A stretch of 10,991 bases of DNA from an uncultured Oscillospiraceae bacterium (GTDB taxonomy: Bacteria > Bacillota > Clostridia > Oscillospirales > Oscillospiraceae), in assembly GCA_934635545.1 (NCBI GenBank), contig CAKTZN010000050.1, positions 1 through 10,991 of the forward strand, in the 5' to 3' direction. Below are positions 6,226 to 10,991 of the stretch, piece after piece. The notes under the pieces were generated by a model. The model did not search any database and had not been told where the DNA came from. It was given only the letters and a program-made list of their open reading frames with translations. Both the position numbers and the translations under genes were made by a program. Position 1 is the stretch's first letter; each line of letters opens with the position of its first letter.

Positions 6226-7566
6226 TTACTTATCCTTTTCCAGACGGCAGATATAGAAGCCGTCGGTGCCCCAGCGCTGCGGCCACAGGGTCAGGTGTCC
6301 GTCGCAGCCGCCGATGGGTGTGGGCAGCACGAAGGGCGACAGGTGAAACTCCGGGTGGGCCTTCAGAAACCAGGTGACCACCTCCTGATTCTCCTCCGGC
6401 AGCACGGTGCAGGTGGAGTAGATCAGGGTGCCGCCGGGACGGACGTAGCCGGCAGCATTTTCCAGGATGGCACGCTGCTCACGGGGCAGCTTTGCCAGCT
6501 CCTTGGGGTTCTTGTAGCGGATGTCCGGCTTTTTGCGGATGATGCCAAGGCCGGAGCAGGGCACGTCGGCCACCACCAGGTCGGCCTGTTCGATCCAGGC
6601 CTCGTGCCGTTCACGGCCATCGGCCAGAGCGGTGCGGATGGAGTGCAGGCCCAGGCGAGCCGCGCCATTGTCGATGAGCTTCAGCTTATGGGGATGCACA
6701 TCGCAGGACAGGATGTCTCCCTTGTCCTGCATGTCGATGGCCAGGGCAAAGGACTTGCCGCCCGGCGCGGCGCAGACGTCCAGTACCCGGTCTGTCTCCC
6801 GCGGCGCGGCCACGGTGGCCACCAGGCGGGCCGCCGCGTCCTGTACGGTGAACAAGCCCTCGCGGAAGGCGCTCAGGCGCTCCATATCGCCGGTGCCGCT
6901 GACCTCGAAGCAACCGGGCAGCCAGGGGTGGGACTCCACCGTGGCGCCGGTGGCGCGCAGGGCCTTCTCCAGCGCCTCGGGGGTGGTTTTCATAGTGTTG
7001 GTCTGGATGGTAGTGGGCACGATGGCGTTGTTGCAGCGGAGATACTGCTCCGCCTCCTCCGCGCCCAGAATGTCGATGAGCCGGGTCACCAGCCACTTGG
7101 GATGGCTGTACCGCAGCGACAGATAGTCCGCCGTGCTGCCCCGGGGCAGCTCCGGCATATCCAGCCAGTTGGTGACGAATTTCCGCAGCACCGCGTTGAC
7201 CATGCCCGCCGCGCGGGGACGGCCGTGGCGCTTGGTCATCTCCACCGCCTCGTTGACGGCGGCCCGGTGGGGGATCTTATCCATAAAGAGGATCTGATAC
7301 GCGCCGATCCGCAGGATATTCAGGATCAGCGGCTCCAGCCGCTCCGCCTTCTGGGTGCACCAGAGGCTGATGTAGTAGTCCAGATACATGCGGTTCTGGA
7401 TCACGCCGTAGGCGATGCGGCTGGCCAGCGCGGCATCCCGGCTGTCCAGGCCGTTTTTGGCGATGGTGCGCTTCAGGCTGCCGTCGGACCAGGCGTTGGC
7501 GGCGGAGACGCTCAGCAGCACCTCCAGCGCGGTATCACGGGCGTTGCCCTTCCGTCTCTCGTTCAT
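6226..7566 (-). CDS. rsmB: 16S rRNA (cytosine-967-C5)-methyltransferase RsmB (Sun/Fmu)
   Basis: RsmB methylates C967 (E. coli numbering) of 16S rRNA with SAM, on the assembling small subunit. The 446 residues fit the family (about 430-450). An N-terminal NusB-like helical RNA-binding domain (about 5-135) is followed by a Rossmann-fold methyltransferase domain. Motif I is DVCAAPGGKSFALA (263-276), motif IV DVPCSGLG (334-341, Cys337) and motif VI YSTCTVLPEEN (383-393, catalytic Cys386). Both Cys of the RNA m5C mechanism are present. The ATG at 7566 overlaps the fmt stop as ATGA. No Shine-Dalgarno sequence is visible in the C-rich 20 bases before it, so translation probably depends on coupling to fmt. 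rlmN follows after ten bases. Confidence 0.96.
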   Translation of the reverse strand: MNERRKGNARDTALEVLLSVSAANAWSDGSLKRTIAKNGLDSRDAALASRIAYGVIQNRMYLDYYISLWCTQKAERLEPLILNILRIGAYQILFMDKIPHRAAVNEAVEMTKRHGRPRAAGMVNAVLRKFVTNWLDMPELPRGSTADYLSLRYSHPKWLVTRLIDILGAEEAEQYLRCNNAIVPTTIQTNTMKTTPEALEKALRATGATVESHPWLPGCFEVSGTGDMERLSAFREGLFTVQDAAARLVATVAAPRETDRVLDVCAAPGGKSFALAIDMQDKGDILSCDVHPHKLKLIDNGAARLGLHSIRTALADGRERHEAWIEQADLVVADVPCSGLGIIRKKPDIRYKNPKELAKLPREQRAILENAAGYVRPGGTLIYSTCTVLPEENQEVVTWFLKAHPEFHLSPFVLPTPIGGCDGHLTLWPQRWGTDGFYICRLEKDK

Positions 7567-8483
7567 AGGCAGACGGGGATGGGGTGGCCCGCCAGATAGG
7601 CGGCGGCGGCCATACGCTTGCCGCCCTGGGCCTGCAATTCCAGAATACGCAGCAGCTTGCCGTCGCCGCAGGCGATGGCGATGCCCTTCTTATTGGCCTC
7701 CACCACGGAGCCGGGAGCGGCGGCGGTCTCCTCGCCCACGGCGGTGCGATAGACCTTCACGGCGGCGCCGTTCAGTTCCATCGTGGCACAGGGCCAGGGA
7801 ATCAGGCCACGCACCTGGTCATGGAGCTGCTGGGCGGGCTTGGTGAAGTCCAGCGGGCTCATGGTCTTATCCAGCATGGGGGCATAGGTGAACTGAGTAT
7901 GATCCTGGGGCGTGCGTGTGGCGGTGCCTTCCTTCAGATCGCTTACCGCCTGCACCAGTGCGTCGGCGCCCAGCAGGGCCAGACGCGCCGTCAGGGTCTG
8001 GGCGTCCTCGTCGGGATCGATGGGGGTCTCCGCCACGCGGATGATGTCGCCGGCGTCCAGCTCGGCGGCCATATACATGATGGTGACGCCGGTCACCTTC
8101 TCGCCGTTGAGAATGGCCCAGTTGATGGGGGCCGAGCCCCGGTATTTGGGCAGGATGGAGGAATGGACATTGATAGAGCCGTAGGGCGGCGTGCTCAGGA
8201 TGTCCTCCGGCAGGATGCGGCCATAGGCGGCCACCACGATCAGCTCCGGATGGAGCTCCTGCACCAGCGCCAGGGCGGTGCCGTCCCGCAGCTTCAGGGG
8301 CTGATACACCGTCAGATCCTGCGTCAACGCATATTCCTTTACAGGCGAGAAAGCCAGCTTGTGGCCGCGGTTTTTCGGCTTATCCGGCTGGGTAAACACG
8401 CCGCAGATCTCGTGCCCGGCCTCCACCAGTGCTTTCAGAGAGGCCACGGCGAAATCCGGCGTGCCCATAAATAAGATCCGCAT
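7563..8483 (-). CDS. fmt: Methionyl-tRNA formyltransferase
   Basis: Fmt transfers a formyl group from 10-formyl-tetrahydrofolate to Met-tRNA(fMet) before translation initiation. The 306 residues are close to the usual 310-315. The N-terminal Rossmann-type catalytic domain starts with MRILFMGTPDFAVASL. The segment INVHSSILPKYRGSAPINWA holds Asn105 and His107, and Asp143 in LDAGDII completes the catalytic set corresponding to E. coli Asn106, His108 and Asp144. The C-terminal domain (about 205-306), a beta-barrel tRNA-binding domain in known structures, includes the conserved-type RGLIPWPCA (225-233). The ATG at 8483 shares one base with the def stop (TAATG), and GAGGA lies about nine bases upstream within def. 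It pairs functionally with def, which later removes the formyl group. The end overlaps rsmB. Confidence 0.97.
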   Translation of the reverse strand: MRILFMGTPDFAVASLKALVEAGHEICGVFTQPDKPKNRGHKLAFSPVKEYALTQDLTVYQPLKLRDGTALALVQELHPELIVVAAYGRILPEDILSTPPYGSINVHSSILPKYRGSAPINWAILNGEKVTGVTIMYMAAELDAGDIIRVAETPIDPDEDAQTLTARLALLGADALVQAVSDLKEGTATRTPQDHTQFTYAPMLDKTMSPLDFTKPAQQLHDQVRGLIPWPCATMELNGAAVKVYRTAVGEETAAAPGSVVEANKKGIAIACGDGKLLRILELQAQGGKRMAAAAYLAGHPIPVCL

Positions 8484-9013
8484 TACTGTTCTTCCTCGAC
8501 TTCCACATCCTCGATCTCGTACTGATCGGCGTGGTCAGCCAGCCACTGCTGCAGCTCCTCGCCCTCCATCAGACGGTCGGTGTGCTCCACGAACAGGTGG
8601 CCGTCCAGATGCTCGATCTCGTGGCAGAAGCAGCGGGCGGTGATGCCCTCGTCCTCCACCTCGAACCACTGGCCGTCACGATCCTGCGCCTTGACCCGCA
8701 CCACATAGGGGCGCGTCACTTCGCCGTATTTGCCGGGAACGCTGAGGCAGCCCTCCAGCGCCGTCTCCTCGCCCTCGGTGTAGACGATCTCCGGATTGAT
8801 CAGCTCAATGATCTCGTCATCCTCGTTCAGTACGATGCAGACCCGGCGCAGGATGCCCACCTGCGGGGCGGCCAGACCCACGCCGCCGGCTTCCTCCAGC
8901 GTCTCCGCCATGTCGTCCAGCAGCGTGTGGAGCCGGTCGTTGAACTCTGTCACGGGGCGGCAAACCTTGGTGAGACATTCCTCACCCTGCAATGCGATCT
9001 TCCTTAGTGCCAT
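8483..9013 (-). CDS. def: Peptide deformylase
   Basis: Def removes the N-formyl group from nascent proteins at the ribosome exit, using a bound divalent metal (usually Fe2+). All three signature motifs are present: GVGLAAPQ (44-51), EGCLS (87-91, metal ligand Cys89) and HEIEH (131-135, ligands His131 and His135, catalytic Glu132). The core ends near residue 150; the remaining part to 176 is a short helix and a strongly acidic tail. The ATG at 9013 has GAGGT eight bases upstream, overlapping the priA stop codon; the gap to priA is 12 bases. The total length is slightly above the 150-170 residues of many type 1 deformylases because of the tail. Confidence 0.97.
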   Translation of the reverse strand: MALRKIALQGEECLTKVCRPVTEFNDRLHTLLDDMAETLEEAGGVGLAAPQVGILRRVCIVLNEDDEIIELINPEIVYTEGEETALEGCLSVPGKYGEVTRPYVVRVKAQDRDGQWFEVEDEGITARCFCHEIEHLDGHLFVEHTDRLMEGEELQQWLADHADQYEIEDVEVEEEQ

Positions 9014-9025
9014 ACTTTATTACCT

Positions 9026-10991
9026 CTAATCCATCAAATTACAATCCGTGTATATCTGCATATTGCGGTTTTCACCGCGCTTTGAGAACTCCTTCATAAA
9101 CGCCGCCAGCAGACCCCGCAGCGTCTTGTCGTTGCGGCCGATCACCGTCACCCGATAGCGGTAGCGGTTATTGACCTTCACCACCGGTGCGGGCGCGGGA
9201 CCGAGGATCATCAGTCCCAGCGCGTCATAGGGCGGCTTTTTCGCGGCGGACAGCAGGCTGTCACCGATCTCCTGAATGGCACGGCGCACCTCCGGCTCCT
9301 CCGGCCCTGTCACCGTCACCATCAGCTGGTCGGCAAAGGGTGGGTCGCGCCGCAGCTGCCGCAGCCGGATCTCTCCGTCGTAGAACCGCTCATAGTCCTG
9401 CGCGGCGGCGGCCTGTATCACGTCGTTGTTGGGGGTGTAGGTCTGGATCACGGCGCGGCCCTCTTTCTCACCGCGGCCCGCCCGGCCCACCACCTGCGTC
9501 AGCAGACTGAACGTCCGCTCGGAGGCCCGGTAGTGATCCACATACAGCGACAGATCCGCCGCCAGCACACCCACCAGCGTCACATTTTCAAAATCCAGTC
9601 CCTTGGCCACCATCTGGGTGCCGATGAGAATGGGGATCTTCTTTTCGTCAAATTCCTTCAGCAGTGCCTCATGGCCCGCGCCCACCGTGTCCGCGTCCAT
9701 CCGCAGCAGCGGCGTGTCCGGAAACAGGGCATGCAGCTCCTCCTCCACCCGCTGGGTGCCGAAGCCCACATGCCGCAGGGGCGTTCCGCATTCGGGACAG
9801 TCCTCCGGCGCCCGCTGAGAATAGCCGCAGTAGTGGCACATCAGCCGCCCGTTGGCGCTGTGATACGTCAGATAGACGCTGCACCGGGGACACTGGGGCA
9901 CAAAGCTGCAATTGGGACACAGCAGCTGGCGGCTGCTGCCCCGGCGGTTGAGAAACAGGATGCTCTGCTCGCCCCGCTCCAGATTGGCCCTCAGCTCCTC
10001 ATACAGCGGCTGACTGATGGCCGTCATATTCCCCTGCCGCAGCTCCTGCCGCATGTCCGCCAGTATCACGCGGGGCAGCTGCTGCCGGTTATACCGCTGC
10101 CGCAGCAGCGACAGATGATAGTCGCCGTGCTTGGCGTACCATGCCGTCTCTACCGTCGGCGTGGCGGAGCCCAGCACCAGATGGCAGCCCTCGGCCATGC
10201 AGCGGTATTTGGCGATATCGCGGGCATGGTAGCAGGGAGAGCGCTCCGACTCATAGGAGCCCTCCTGCTCCTCGTCCATGATGATCAGCCCCAGATGCTC
10301 CAGCGGCGCGAACACCGCGCTGCGGGTGCCCAGCACCACCGTGGCCTCACCCTTCCGGATGCGCTTCCACTGGTCGTACCGCTCGGTCATCCGCAGGCCG
10401 CTGTGCAGCAACGCCACCCTGTCTCCGAAATAGGCGGTGAACCGCGCCATCATCTGGGGCGTCAGGGCGATCTCCGGCACAAGGATCATCACGGATCTTC
10501 CCTGTGCCAGCAGCTCCTGCGCCAGCCGGATATACACCAGCGTTTTGCCGCTGCCGGTGACGCCCTGCAGCAGGGTCACGCCGCCCTTTCCGGTCAGCGC
10601 CCGGCGCAGGATATCCTCATACGCCTGCTGCTGCTCGTCGTTCAGTGTAATGTGTTCCGCCTTTACGGCATATGTTTTTTCAGTGATCCGGTAGGTCTCC
10701 TCCGTCCGCAGGGCGATCACGCCGCGCTTTTCCAGCGCCGTGACCGTCTGCCGGGGGACTCCGGTGAAATAGCACAGTTCATGGACGGCGGTCTCCCCCT
10801 GCTGAAGCAGGAACTGCACCGCGTCATACATGCGCCGCGCGCTTTTTTTCCGGGACTGCGCCCATGCGGCAGCCTCGTCCTCCGGCAATACCAGACGGGC
10901 CAGCTGCACCGCCTTGTCCTGCACGGTGCGGCGGCTCAGCGTCTGCTGAGAGACGACGCCCCGCTTTTCCAAGCCGCGCAGCACCGCGGTC
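9026..10991 (-). CDS. priA: Primosomal protein N' / replication restart helicase PriA (5' end outside window)
   Basis: PriA is a 3'-5' superfamily 2 DNA helicase that reloads the replisome at collapsed forks. About 654 codons are present and the frame is open to the right edge; the missing part is the N-terminal 3'-end-binding domain, roughly 80-150 residues. The GTG at 10984 is an internal Val codon, used here only for numbering. A winged-helix region (to about 100) precedes the helicase core: Walker A GVTGSGKT (141-148), LVPEIALTPQM (168-178), motif II DEEQ (237-240), LGSATPT (271-277), then after the zinc domain GTQMVAKGLDF (455-465) and QVVGRAGR (497-504). The zinc-binding insert has eight Cys (356, 359, 365, 368, 383, 386, 396, 399), matching the two-zinc arrangement of PriA. 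It leads the visible operon; in Firmicutes coaBC often lies upstream, but that is outside the window. Confidence 0.97.
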   Translation of the reverse strand, partial: TAVLRGLEKRGVVSQQTLSRRTVQDKAVQLARLVLPEDEAAAWAQSRKKSARRMYDAVQFLLQQGETAVHELCYFTGVPRQTVTALEKRGVIALRTEETYRITEKTYAVKAEHITLNDEQQQAYEDILRRALTGKGGVTLLQGVTGSGKTLVYIRLAQELLAQGRSVMILVPEIALTPQMMARFTAYFGDRVALLHSGLRMTERYDQWKRIRKGEATVVLGTRSAVFAPLEHLGLIIMDEEQEGSYESERSPCYHARDIAKYRCMAEGCHLVLGSATPTVETAWYAKHGDYHLSLLRQRYNRQQLPRVILADMRQELRQGNMTAISQPLYEELRANLERGEQSILFLNRRGSSRQLLCPNCSFVPQCPRCSVYLTYHSANGRLMCHYCGYSQRAPEDCPECGTPLRHVGFGTQRVEEELHALFPDTPLLRMDADTVGAGHEALLKEFDEKKIPILIGTQMVAKGLDFENVTLVGVLAADLSLYVDHYRASERTFSLLTQVVGRAGRGEKEGRAVIQTYTPNNDVIQAAAAQDYERFYDGEIRLRQLRRDPPFADQLMVTVTGPEEPEVRRAIQEIGDSLLSAAKKPPYDALGLMILGPAPAPVVKVNNRYRYRVTVIGRNDKTLRGLLAAFMKEFSKRGENRNMQIYTDCNLMD

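Noticed and set aside
5283-6377. Plus-strand open frame of 364 codons opposite rlmN
   Set aside because: No recognisable motif, no ribosome binding site considered convincing, and fully covered by rlmN and the end of rsmB.
5950-7599. Plus-strand open frame of 549 codons antisense to rlmN and rsmB
   Set aside because: Same compositional artefact. The opposite strand encodes RsmB and RlmN with all catalytic motifs intact.
9014-9065. Possible internal promoter in the AT-rich end of priA before def
   Set aside because: A TGTAAT-like -10 is visible, but no -35 sits at the right distance and there is no extended -10. AT content alone is not enough.
10982-10984. GTG at 10984 as the start of priA
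   Set aside because: The frame is open upstream to the window edge and the protein would lack the N-terminal DNA-binding domain; it is an internal Val codon.
1-10991. CRISPR arrays, tRNA or rRNA genes, insertion sequences, prophage or defence genes
   Set aside because: None seen on either strand; genes cover almost the whole window and all belong to known housekeeping or kinase families.

Overview
The window looks like ordinary chromosomal DNA from a GC-rich member of the Clostridia. An Oscillospiraceae/Ruminococcaceae-type gut anaerobe is the best guess. The basis is protein style, strong AGGAG-type ribosome binding sites, GC-rich third codon positions, and the gene order priA-def-fmt-rsmB-rlmN-stp-prkC-rsgA, which is the classic Firmicutes arrangement. 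The genus is inference. Every gene I can support is on the minus strand, so transcription runs from high to low coordinates.

Positions 10991 to about 1560 hold one tightly packed operon. In transcription order it carries priA (replication restart helicase, 5' end outside the window), def (peptide deformylase), fmt (Met-tRNA formyltransferase), rsmB (16S rRNA m5C967 methyltransferase), rlmN (23S/tRNA m2A methyltransferase), stp/prpC (PP2C phosphatase), prkC (PASTA-domain Ser/Thr kinase) and rsgA (30S maturation GTPase). No gap between these genes exceeds 16 bases. Five of the seven junctions overlap or share bases (def/fmt by 1; fmt/rsmB, rlmN/stp and prkC/rsgA by 4) or nearly abut (rsmB/rlmN, 10 bases). 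The operon ends at a strong intrinsic terminator at 1558-1598, directly after rsgA.

Positions 1 to 1560 hold a second transcription unit, with its own promoter placed against the terminator. It encodes a uridine-kinase-family P-loop kinase and, 21 bases downstream, a cytidylate-kinase-like protein cut by the window edge. Together they could form a small nucleoside/nucleotide phosphorylation module; their substrates are not proven by sequence.

Functionally, the large operon links translation initiation (def, fmt), ribosome modification and assembly (rsmB, rlmN, rsgA) and cell-wall-responsive signalling (stp, prkC). In Bacillus subtilis the rsgA homologue CpgA is a known PrkC substrate, so the kinase, phosphatase and target may be co-expressed here. 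I saw no tRNA, rRNA, CRISPR, insertion sequence, prophage or other mobile element, no intergenic stretch over 300 bases, and no frameshifted gene. I found no undescribed system; the findings concern details of start sites, coupling, domain tails and the kinase pair.
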